NCBI RefSeq assembly: GCF_000344615.1
Contig: NZ_KB467824.1
Coordinates: 4,119,767-4,183,766 of the forward strand
Length of the DNA stretch: 64,000 bases
Direction: 5' to 3'
Origin: Janthinobacterium sp. CG3
Lineage (GTDB): Bacteria; Pseudomonadota; Gammaproteobacteria; Burkholderiales; Burkholderiaceae_D
Made by a program: the position numbers and the translations under genes. Positions 57,282-64,000 of the stretch are shown here, one piece after another. Position 1 is the first letter of the stretch. Each line of letters opens with the position of its first letter. Under the pieces are notes generated by a model that searched no databases, had not been told where the DNA came from, and was given only the letters and a program-made list of their open reading frames with translations.

Positions 57282-57640
57282 GTATTTTCTCCGTTGATTG
57301 TGCGTTCGGCATCACGATCATACTATCGATTCGGGCGCACGCCAAACCGGGCGGCGGGCGCGTTGCGGCCGGCCGGCGTTTGCGGCGGCGCCGTTTCGGC
57401 CGTCAAGTTGACCGAAACGCGCCACAAAACGCCCCAATTGCGGGCTGGGCAACGTTTTTGCTTTAATTCGCCCGGCGCTTCCCTTATAATTTAAGGTTGC
57501 TAGAAGCCATGTTGACGCTTCAGGGTACCTTTAAAAGCTCGGCACCGGTCAGGTTCAGACGAACCCGGGTTGGGATGCGGGCTGGTTTTCGGGGTGCTCC
57601 TCATAAAAAAGATTTCGCATTTTGACTGATTGGGGTTTGT
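57282..57640. other. Divergent control region mscL / petABC
   Basis: This 359-nt gap contains no gene. A perfect TATAAT (57485-57490), with a weak TTTAAT 17 nt upstream, would give petABC a leader of about 145 nt. The leader has no hairpin I can name. GGGG lies just before the petA ATG. Confidence 0.5.
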
Positions 57641-58249
57641 ATGAGTAACGAAAAGCAGGTCGATTCCGGCCGACGCGGCTTGCTCGTCGCTACGTGCGCG
57701 GCGGGTAGTGTGGTCGGTTTGGCCACCGCAGGGGCCTTGGTAAGTACTTTCCAGCCGTCGGAACGGGCGAAAGCCGCCGGCGCGCCGGTGGAAGTGGACA
57801 TCGGCAGCCTGAAAGAGGGCGAGATGGTCACCGTCGAATGGCGCGGCAAGCCCGTGTGGATCCTCAAGCGCACGCCCGACATGGTCGCCTCGCTCAAGAA
57901 AACCGACGGCAAGGTCGCCGACGCCGACTCCAAGCGCAACCCGGAAGAGTTTACGCCCGAGTACGCCCGCAACGAATGGCGCTCGATCAAGCCGGAAATC
58001 CTCGTCGCCGTCGGCATCTGCACCCACCTGGGCTGCTCGCCGTCGACCAAATTCACGCCCGGCCCGCAGCCTTCGCTGCCGGACGACTGGGAGGGCGGCT
58101 TCCTGTGCCCGTGCCACGGTTCGACCTTCGACATGGCCGGCCGGGTTTTCAAGAACAAGCCCGCGCCGGACAATCTGCAAGTGCCGCGCCACATGTATTT
58201 GAGCGATACCAAATTGGTTATCGGCAAAGACCAGAAAGGTGAGGCGTAA
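57641..58249 (+). CDS. petA: Ubiquinol-cytochrome c reductase iron-sulfur subunit (Rieske)
   Basis: This is the high-potential 2Fe-2S subunit of the cytochrome bc1 complex. The 202 residues have a twin-arginine-type N-terminus (GRRGLLVATCAAGSVVGLATA) that stays as the membrane anchor. The cluster ligands are Cys127/His129 (CTHLGC, with Cys132 for the disulfide) and Cys156/His159 (CPCHG, with Cys158). petB starts 2 nt after the stop. Confidence 0.97.
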   Translation: MSNEKQVDSGRRGLLVATCAAGSVVGLATAGALVSTFQPSERAKAAGAPVEVDIGSLKEGEMVTVEWRGKPVWILKRTPDMVASLKKTDGKVADADSKRNPEEFTPEYARNEWRSIKPEILVAVGICTHLGCSPSTKFTPGPQPSLPDDWEGGFLCPCHGSTFDMAGRVFKNKPAPDNLQVPRHMYLSDTKLVIGKDQKGEA

Positions 58250-58251
58250 TC

Positions 58252-59664
58252 ATGGCCGCTTTTAAAGAAACCACATTCCCGGCCGACGCGCCGGCCGCCG
58301 CCAAGGCTTTGGGCTGGGTCGACGACCGCTTCCCGCTGACCAAGCTGTGGAACGACCAGTGGGGCAAGTACTACGCGCCGAAGAACTTCAACTTCTGGTA
58401 TATCTTCGGCTCGCTGGCGATGCTGGTGCTGGTGCTGCAGATCGTCACCGGCATCTTCCTGACGATGCACTACAAGCCCGACGCCAACCTGGCCTTCGGC
58501 TCGGTCGAGTACATCATGCGCGAAGTGCCGTGGGGCTGGCTGGTGCGCTATATGCACTCGACCGGCGCCTCGGCCTTCTTCATCATCGTCTACCTGCACA
58601 TGACGCGCGGCCTGCTGTACGGTTCCTACCGCAAACCGCGCGAACTGATCTGGCTGTTCGGCTTCGCCATCTTCCTGTGCCTGATGGCGGAAGCCTTCTT
58701 CGGCTACCTGCTGCCCTGGGGCCAGATGTCGTACTGGGGCGCGCAAGTGATCGTCAACCTGTTCGGCGCCATTCCGCTGATCGGTCCCGACCTGTCGCTG
58801 TGGATCCGCGGCGACTACGTGGTCTCCGACGCCACCCTGAACCGCTTTTTCGCCTTCCACGTGATCGCCATTCCGCTGGTCCTGCTGGGCCTGGTCGCCG
58901 CGCATTTGATCGCGCTGCACGAAGTCGGTTCGAGCAACCCGGACGGCATCGAAGTGAAAGACAACCTGGGCGCCGACGGCCACCCGCTCGATTCGATCCC
59001 TTCGCACCCTTACTACACGGTGCACGACCTGTTCGGCGTGTCGATCTTCCTGACCATCTTCAGCGCCGTGGTGTTCTTCGCGCCGGAAATGGGCGGCTAC
59101 TTCCTGGAGTACAACAACTTCCTGCCGGGCGATTCGCTGAAAACCCCGCTGCACATCGCCCCGACCTGGTACTTCACGCCGTTCTACTCGGTGCTGCGCG
59201 CCACCACGGCCGACTTCATGTACGTGCTGATGGCCGCCGTCGCCGCCTACGTCGTGTTCATCTGGCTCAAGTCGCGCCTGTCGCTGGCGCTCAAGGCGGT
59301 TATCGCCGTGGTCGCGCTGCTGGCCATCGTCGGCATGCTGCCGTCGGTGCTGGACGCGAAGTTCTGGGGCGTGGTGCTGTTCGGTTCGTCGGTGATGATC
59401 CTGGCGGCGCTGCCTTGGCTGGACCACTCGAAGGTCAAGTCGATCCGTTACCGTCCGGACTGGCACAAATACGTGTACATGGTCTTCGGCCTGTCGTTCC
59501 TGATCCTCGGCTACCTGGGCACCCAGGCGCCGACCGACACCAAGACCATCGTCTCGCAAGTGTGCACGCTGATCTACTTTAGCTTCTTCCTGCTGATGCC
59601 GTGGTGGAGTGCCATGGGCAGGTTCAAGACCGTGCCGTCGCGCGTGACCTTCCATCCGCACTAA
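58252..59664 (+). CDS. petB: Cytochrome b subunit of bc1 complex
   Basis: The 470-residue membrane protein has eight or more helices and binds two b hemes. The heme-ligand helices are visible as YMHSTGASAFFIIVYLHMTR and FFAFHVIAIPLVLLGLVAAH. The Qo-site loop reads PTWYFTPFYSVLR where many species have PEWY, a variation known in kind from other betaproteobacteria. A C-terminal extension of about 60 residues relative to mitochondrial cytochrome b adds helices. Confidence 0.97.
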   Translation: MAAFKETTFPADAPAAAKALGWVDDRFPLTKLWNDQWGKYYAPKNFNFWYIFGSLAMLVLVLQIVTGIFLTMHYKPDANLAFGSVEYIMREVPWGWLVRYMHSTGASAFFIIVYLHMTRGLLYGSYRKPRELIWLFGFAIFLCLMAEAFFGYLLPWGQMSYWGAQVIVNLFGAIPLIGPDLSLWIRGDYVVSDATLNRFFAFHVIAIPLVLLGLVAAHLIALHEVGSSNPDGIEVKDNLGADGHPLDSIPSHPYYTVHDLFGVSIFLTIFSAVVFFAPEMGGYFLEYNNFLPGDSLKTPLHIAPTWYFTPFYSVLRATTADFMYVLMAAVAAYVVFIWLKSRLSLALKAVIAVVALLAIVGMLPSVLDAKFWGVVLFGSSVMILAALPWLDHSKVKSIRYRPDWHKYVYMVFGLSFLILGYLGTQAPTDTKTIVSQVCTLIYFSFFLLMPWWSAMGRFKTVPSRVTFHPH

Positions 59665-59697
59665 TCGACGACAGACGCCAAGATCAAAGGACATGAC

Positions 59698-60462
59698 ATG
59701 AATTTTCCGAAAAAACTGCTCGCCATCCTGGCACTGCTGCCGGCGCTGGCCATGGCCAACGAGGGCGGCCACCCGCTCGACAAGGCGCCGGACCGCTCGA
59801 CCAACATGGCGGCCCTGCAGCACGGCGCCAAGTTGTTCGTCAATTACTGCCTGAACTGCCACAACGCCTCGTCGATGCGCTACAACCGCTTGAAGGACCT
59901 CGGCCTGACCGAAGACCAGATCAAGAGCAACCTGCTGTTCACCGGCGAAAAAGTCGGCGAAATGATGACCACCAGCATGAAGGCGAAGGACGCCAAGGAA
60001 TGGTTCGGCGCCGTACCGCCCGACCTGTCGGTGATCTCGCGCGCCAAGGCCTCGTCGGCCGGCACCGGCGGCGACTACCTGTACACCTACCTGCGCACCT
60101 TCTACAAGGACGACACCCGCCCGACGGGCTGGAACAACCTGGTGCTGCCGAACGTGGCGATGCCGCATGCGCTGTGGGAACTGCAGGGCGCGCGCAACGT
60201 CAAAATGGTCGAGGAAAAAGATCCGCACGACGCCGGCAAGACGGTGCACAAGTTCGTCGGCTTCGAGCAAGTCACGCCGGGCAAGCTGAACCAGCTTGAC
60301 TACGACACCGCCGTGGCCGACCTGGTCGCCTACATGGAGTGGATGGCCGAGCCGGCCGCCGCCAAGCGCAAACAGCTGGGCGTGTGGGTGCTGTTGTTCA
60401 TGGCCTGCTTCGTGCTGCTGGCGTGGCGCCTGAACGCGTCGTACTGGAAAGAAGTCAAATAA
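59698..60462 (+). CDS. petC: Cytochrome c1 subunit of bc1 complex
   Basis: The 254 residues have a signal peptide (KLLAILALLPALAMA). The heme c site Cys51-x-x-Cys54-His55 is in VNYCLNCHNASSM, the probable axial Met in LPNVAMPHALW, and the C-terminal anchor LGVWVLLFMACFVLLAWRLN is followed by a basic tail. It passes electrons from the Rieske centre to cytochrome c. It is the last gene of petABC, followed by terminator hairpins. Confidence 0.96.
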   Translation: MNFPKKLLAILALLPALAMANEGGHPLDKAPDRSTNMAALQHGAKLFVNYCLNCHNASSMRYNRLKDLGLTEDQIKSNLLFTGEKVGEMMTTSMKAKDAKEWFGAVPPDLSVISRAKASSAGTGGDYLYTYLRTFYKDDTRPTGWNNLVLPNVAMPHALWELQGARNVKMVEEKDPHDAGKTVHKFVGFEQVTPGKLNQLDYDTAVADLVAYMEWMAEPAAAKRKQLGVWVLLFMACFVLLAWRLNASYWKEVK

Positions 60463-60495
60463 GAGGGTGCTGATTGCACCGCATTCGTTCTGCGC

Positions 60496-60555
60496 TACCC
60501 GCACTGGCGGGTAAGCGATATGGGGTGATCCGTTCGCGGCTTCACCCCCTTTGTT
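60496..60555 (+). terminator. Double hairpin terminator after petC
   Basis: TACCCGC-ACTG-GCGGGTA (60496-60513) is a perfect 7-bp stem. A second stem, GGGGTGA (60522-60528) with TCACCCC (60542-60548), is followed by CTTTGTTT. The second is the likely Rho-independent terminator. sspA starts 24 nt after it. Confidence 0.65.
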
Positions 60556-60571
60556 TCTAAGGAACTATAAA

Positions 60572-61183
60572 ATGATGGTTCTCTATTCGGGCACAACCTG
60601 CCCCTTTTCGCAACGCTGCCGCCTGGTCCTGTTTGAAAAAGGCATGGACTTCGAAGTGCGCGACGTCGACCTGTTCAACAAGCCGGAAGACATTTCGACG
60701 ATGAACCCGTACGGCCAGGTGCCGATCCTGGTCGAGCGCGAACTGATCCTGTACGAGTCGAACATTATCAACGAGTACATCGACGAGCGCTTCCCGCATC
60801 CGCAACTGATGCCGGCCGACCCGTTGATGCGCGCGCGCGCGCGCCTGATGCTGTTCAACTTTGAAAAAGAGTTGTTCGTCCATGTGCACGTGCTTGAAAG
60901 CGAACGCGCCAAGGGCAACGACAAGAGCCACGACAAGGCGCGCGCGGAAATCCGCGACCGCCTGACGACGCTGGCGCCACTGTTCCTGAAGAACAAGTAC
61001 ATGCTGGGCGACGAATTCTCGATGCTCGACGTGGCCGTCGCGCCGCTGCTGTGGCGCCTGGACCACTACGGCATCGAACTGTCGAAGACCGCCGCGCCGC
61101 TGATGAAGTACGCCGAGCGCATCTTCTCGCGCCCGGCCTATATCGAAGCGCTGACGCCGTCGGAAAAGGTGATGCGCCGCTAA
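60572..61183 (+). CDS. sspA: Stringent starvation protein A (GST-fold)
   Basis: SspA is an RNA-polymerase-associated GST-fold protein that helps stationary-phase and acid-stress transcription. The 203 residues contain the thioredoxin-like domain MVLYSGTTCPFSQRCRLVLF, STMNPYGQVPILVERELILY and the helical domain ending MLGDEFSMLDVAVAPLLWRL. AAGGA precedes the ATG at 60572 and matches the family start. The petABC-sspA-sspB order is typical of betaproteobacteria. Confidence 0.94.
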   Translation: MMVLYSGTTCPFSQRCRLVLFEKGMDFEVRDVDLFNKPEDISTMNPYGQVPILVERELILYESNIINEYIDERFPHPQLMPADPLMRARARLMLFNFEKELFVHVHVLESERAKGNDKSHDKARAEIRDRLTTLAPLFLKNKYMLGDEFSMLDVAVAPLLWRLDHYGIELSKTAAPLMKYAERIFSRPAYIEALTPSEKVMRR

Positions 61184-61291
61184 CACCGGCCGCCGCACCG
61201 TCGTTTACTTGATGTATTGATGTATCGGCGCGTCGCCCGCCCCGCCCTGCGCCGGGCGGGCGGCGCGCCGGCTTCCCAGCCTGCCAAGACC

Positions 61292-61807
61292 ATGCCTGAA
61301 ATCTCAACCAAACCCTATATGCTGCGCGCCATCTACGAATGGTGCACCGACAGCGGCTACACGCCCTACCTGGCCGTCAAGGTCGACGCCGGCACCACGG
61401 TGCCGATGGAATACGTGAAAAAGGGCGAAATCGTCCTCAACATCAGCTTCGGCGCGACCAGCGGCTTGAAGATGGACAACGACTGCGTCCGCTTCCACGC
61501 CCGCTTCGGCGGCGTCTCGCGCGAGATCTACGTTCCGGTCGACAACGTGATGGCGATCTACGCCAACGAAAACGGCCAGGGCATGGCGTTCGAGCCGCAA
61601 CTCGGCTCCTTCGACCCGTCCGCCGGCCCGACCGACAGCCCGGCCTCGGGCAGCGAGCCGGTGCTTGCCGCCACGCCAATCAGCGCGCCGGCGCCGATGC
61701 TGTCGTCGGTGCCGAGCAGCAGCCAGCAAGACGCCCGCACGGCGCCCGCCGGCGACGACGAGCCGCCGAAAAAAGGCGGCCGCCCTACCCTGACGCGGAT
61801 TAAGTAG
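61292..61807 (+). CDS. sspB: ClpXP adaptor SspB
   Basis: SspB delivers ssrA-tagged proteins to ClpXP. The 171 residues have the substrate-binding domain (STKPYMLRAIYEWCTDSGYT, IVLNISFGATSGLKMDND, SREIYVPVDNVMAIYANENG). A flexible Ala/Ser/Pro linker and the C-terminal ClpX-docking tail RPTLTRIK follow. The ATG at 61292 is chosen by family match; the upstream ATG at 61217 adds an unrelated Arg-rich stretch. tRNA-Thr follows after 25 nt. Confidence 0.94.
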   Translation: MPEISTKPYMLRAIYEWCTDSGYTPYLAVKVDAGTTVPMEYVKKGEIVLNISFGATSGLKMDNDCVRFHARFGGVSREIYVPVDNVMAIYANENGQGMAFEPQLGSFDPSAGPTDSPASGSEPVLAATPISAPAPMLSSVPSSSQQDARTAPAGDDEPPKKGGRPTLTRIK

Positions 61808-61809
61808 GG

Positions 61810-61815
61810 TATAAT
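61810..61815 (+). promoter_or_regulatory. -10 box of tRNA-Thr
   Basis: A perfect TATAAT begins 3 nt after the sspB stop and 18 nt before the mature tRNA. A -35 cannot be assigned with confidence. Confidence 0.5.
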
Positions 61816-61832
61816 TCGCATCGCAAAGTAAG

Positions 61833-61908
<76 letters not shown>

Positions 61909-61929
61909 GAATTTAGTTGGAAAATCAAA

Positions 61930-61964
61930 GGGTTACATGCTTCTGGCTGTAACTCTTTTTTTTT
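61930..61964 (+). terminator. Intrinsic terminator after tRNA-Thr
   Basis: GGGTTACA (61930-61937) pairs with TGTAACTC (61948-61955) with one G-T wobble, and nine T follow. Confidence 0.85.
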
Positions 61965-62079
61965 CTGAAGTGCCTTCAAATGCTCCATGTAACCGCTGTG
62001 TAACCGGATTGAAGAAAACCGGCGAAACGCAGGGTGGGTGATGCGCCCGTTAAATCATATTCTTTGGGGAACGGATACC

Positions 62080-63114
62080 ATGAACACCGATATCGAGAAC
62101 ACCTCCCAATTTCTGTTCTACGCCGCACCCGACGGAAACGTAAAGGTGCAAGTAGTGCTCGGCGACGAAACCGTCTGGGCTTCGCAAAAGGGGATGGGGG
62201 AAATCTTTGGAGTTGACGTTAGGACAGTCAGCGAGCATCTGCAAAACATCTTTAAAACCAATGAGTTAGTTGAAGATTCAGTTATCCGGAAATTCCGGAT
62301 AACTGCCGCAGACGGGAAGGCGTACCTCACAAATTTCTATAATCTGGACGCTATCATTTCTGTCGGTTACAGAATAAATTCCGCGCAAGCAACACAATTC
62401 AGGATTTGGGCCTCTTCGGTGCTGAAAGAGTATTTGGTGAAGGGCTTTGCGCTAAACGATGATAGGTTGAAGCAAGGAAGCAAGTTGTTCGGCAAAGACT
62501 ATTTTGACGAACTGCTCGAACGCATCCGGGAGATTCGGGCATCAGAGCGGCGTTTCTATCAAAAAATAACAGACCTGTATGCGCAGTGCAGCATTGACTA
62601 CGACAAGAATGCGCCTATCACGCAGGTCTTTTACGCTACCGTGCAGAACAAGTTTCATTTTGCCATCCATGGCAACACGGCATCCGAATTGGTCAAACTA
62701 CGCTCAGATGCTGGGAAGCCAAACATGGGCCTTACAGCCTGGAGAAATGAGAAGGCAGGCGGGAAAATTCTGAAAACTGATATAGCAGTTGCCAAAAACT
62801 ATCTCAGTGAACCAGAACTAAGAAATATGAATCGCTTAGTTTCACAGTACCTCGACTTCGCCGAAGGCATGGCAGAGCGCCAGAAAGCTATGACGATGGA
62901 AGCGTGGACTAAAAAGCTAGACGACTTTTTGAAGTTTAACGAGTACGAAGTTTTGGACGGCGCTGGCCATGTATCAGCAGATGCAGCGAAGAAACTTGCT
63001 GAAGTTGAGTACGCCAAATTCCGTACCATTCAGGACAAAGAGTTCACTTCAGATTTTGATAAAGTTGTGGATAAAATAAAGACTGACGGGCAGATTCCTT
63101 CGCGGATTGACTAG
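62080..63114 (+). CDS. RhuM family protein
   Basis: The 344 residues have the conserved N-terminal block VWASQKGMGEIFGVDVRTVSEH, an HTH-like region. NLDAIISVGYRINSAQATQFRIWASSVLKEY follows, in which the family is nearly invariant, and the C-terminal RhuM part contains ITQVFYATVQNKFHFAIHG and GLTAWRNEKAG. RhuM was named as a Salmonella pathogenicity-island protein. Relatives are scattered in genomic islands and prophages and their biochemical function is unknown. The ATG at 62080 has GGGGAACGG upstream; the in-frame ATG at 62041 is an alternative. Codon use and GC are clearly lower than in the genes to the left, indicating transfer. Confidence 0.88.
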   Translation: MNTDIENTSQFLFYAAPDGNVKVQVVLGDETVWASQKGMGEIFGVDVRTVSEHLQNIFKTNELVEDSVIRKFRITAADGKAYLTNFYNLDAIISVGYRINSAQATQFRIWASSVLKEYLVKGFALNDDRLKQGSKLFGKDYFDELLERIREIRASERRFYQKITDLYAQCSIDYDKNAPITQVFYATVQNKFHFAIHGNTASELVKLRSDAGKPNMGLTAWRNEKAGGKILKTDIAVAKNYLSEPELRNMNRLVSQYLDFAEGMAERQKAMTMEAWTKKLDDFLKFNEYEVLDGAGHVSADAAKKLAEVEYAKFRTIQDKEFTSDFDKVVDKIKTDGQIPSRID

Positions 63115-63127
63115 GTAGCTCAAAAAG

Positions 63128-63175
63128 CAGCGTCCACATTAAGCCGCCATCCGGCGTCCAGCTTAATGCGGGTCT
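63128..63175. repeat. Possible insertion-sequence end remnant between RhuM and recombinase genes
   Basis: Two related blocks, AGCGTCCACATTAAGCCGCC and GGCGTCCAGCTTAATGCGG, lie in tandem. They include an inverted pair CATTAAG (63137-63143)/CTTAATG (63162-63168). Repeated GTCCA-TTAAGCCG-like units resemble the multiple terminal repeats of IS21-type elements. No transposase is present, so this is tentative. Confidence 0.3.
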
Positions 63176-63202
63176 AGCGGCCGACGGCGTGGCCAGTGTT
63201 CT

Positions 63203-63763
63203 CTATACGGCCTTGATGGCGGAGTACAGCGTGGCCCTGCTCACGCCGTATTCCTCGGCTAGAGCGGTCTTGCTCTCCGTAACGGCGCGCTGGCGAATCG
63301 ATGCAACCTGGGCGGCGCTGAGCTTAGCGGAACGACCCATATGCTTGCCATTGGCGCAGGCACGGGCCTGCCCCTCGGCGCGGCGCTCATTTATCATGGC
63401 CAACTCGAAGGAGGATACCGCGCCGAGCATGGTCAGCAACATCTGGTTCATCGCGCTGGTCTTGTCGGCGGTGAAGGTCAGTCCCTCTTTTTTGAACGTG
63501 ATGCTCACACCCTTGTCCGTCAACTGTTTGACCAGCGCCAGCAGGTCAGCGGTATTGCGCGCCAAGCGGCTGATTTCATGGACTAGCACCGTGTCGCCTT
63601 CGCGGACATGCGAAAGCATCGCCTGAAGCGCTGGGCGGTTCGTATCGCTGCCGCTGCATTTATCTTGGAAGACTTTATCAAGGGGCAGGCCGTCGAGTTG
63701 GCATGCGGTGTTTTGGCCGACGCTTGAAACCCGGATATATCCTACCGTTTGTCCTGCGCCCAT
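63203..63763 (-). CDS. Serine recombinase (resolvase/invertase family)
   Basis: The 186 residues begin with the catalytic domain GYIRVSSVGQNTACQLDG (nucleophile Ser13), then RPALQAMLSHVREGDTVLVH and EISRLARNTADLLALV. The long E helix is MNQMLLTMLGAVSSFELAMI with NERRAEGQARA, and a C-terminal helix-turn-helix ends SRATLYSAIKAV. All catalytic arginines are in place. The size fits Tn3-type resolvases and DNA invertases. AAGGGGA is found 7 nt before the ATG at 63763. It probably belongs to an integrated element. Confidence 0.92.
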   Translation of the reverse strand: MGAGQTVGYIRVSSVGQNTACQLDGLPLDKVFQDKCSGSDTNRPALQAMLSHVREGDTVLVHEISRLARNTADLLALVKQLTDKGVSITFKKEGLTFTADKTSAMNQMLLTMLGAVSSFELAMINERRAEGQARACANGKHMGRSAKLSAAQVASIRQRAVTESKTALAEEYGVSRATLYSAIKAV

Positions 63764-64000
63764 TTTGTTCCCCTTCACGATTGTGTAAGGAAAGTACATA
63801 GGACTTTTCGGAAAGTGTATAGTTGATTCGTTTTGATACTTGCTGGACACCATTTCTCCGGGCAAGGTGTTTGGCAATCGTTGTGTTGAGAAAGTATGCC
63901 TTCTCGCCTGAGCAGGTGGGCGACGCCGGGATGGGACACCTCAGCGTTAATGTATTGATGTGATGCAGGGCAGATCATCGAACGACAAAATAGAGCGTTT
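63764..64000. other. Right edge without a supported gene
   Basis: These 237 nt are AT-richer than the core chromosome and contain the recombinase promoter region. A minus-strand frame 63775-63978 has no ribosome site or family match, so I do not call it. Confidence 0.5.

Noticed and set aside
57601..60504. A 967-codon minus-strand frame across petABC
   Set aside because: It covers three certain plus-strand genes and is His/Gln/Arg-rich noise.
63775..63978. Minus-strand 67-codon frame upstream of the recombinase
   Set aside because: It overlaps the recombinase promoter region and has no ribosome site. The translated sequence has no identifiable family.

Overview
The window reads as core chromosome of a high-GC betaproteobacterium, most likely a member of Oxalobacteraceae (Massilia, Duganella or Janthinobacterium type). 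The evidence is gene order and family membership: gpmA-envC-ctpA-moeB, a gspGHIJKLMNDEF-C secretion operon, rhodanese-grxC-secB-gpsA, petABC-sspAB, and a metK/ahcY/metF methyl-cycle group with an S-adenosylhomocysteine (SAH) riboswitch. The genus call is inference. No rRNA, CRISPR array or complete transposon is visible.

Left part (1-21 kb). A partial TonB-dependent receptor runs off the left edge. Next come a giant fused indolepyruvate:ferredoxin oxidoreductase and a divergent Lrp/AsnC regulator, then a GNAT acetyltransferase, cca, a GST-like protein, an NDUFA9-like reductase, a Slt-type lytic transglycosylase and 5-formyl-THF cyclo-ligase. The one-carbon block metF - small membrane protein - ahcY - metK follows. 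Two LpxL-type acyltransferases lead into dapF, and a Sel1-repeat protein faces dapF.

Middle (21-36 kb). Two classical porins are followed by DUF484-xerC, a CobW/COG0523 metallochaperone GTPase and a zinc-ligand-poor dksA. The dksA leader carries an in-frame upstream coding-like stretch broken by an amber codon. A double-STAS protein precedes hslVU, which has a very good sigma-32 promoter. A small outer-membrane barrel protein, an XRE regulator and a patatin-barrel (type Vd) autotransporter close the section.

Right part (35-62 kb). A complete type II secretion operon reads leftwards. Beyond it lie moeB, a C-terminal processing protease, an EnvC-type amidase activator and gpmA. Reading rightwards are rhodanese, grxC, secB (with a terminator-bearing leader), an SH3 protein and gpsA. 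Then come cupin, DUF2461, DegS-like protease and mscL genes on the minus strand, and petABC, sspA, sspB and tRNA-Thr(UGU) on the plus strand.

Extreme right (62-64 kb). Immediately downstream of tRNA-Thr the base composition falls. A RhuM-family gene and a small serine recombinase appear, which suggests the start of an integrated accessory element that continues past the window.

Two families of short intergenic inverted-repeat elements are scattered through the window. I see no unmistakable new multi-gene system. The best leads are the interrupted dksA leader, the secB leader RNA, the tRNA-Thr island edge, and the regulatory elements on ahcY and hslVU.
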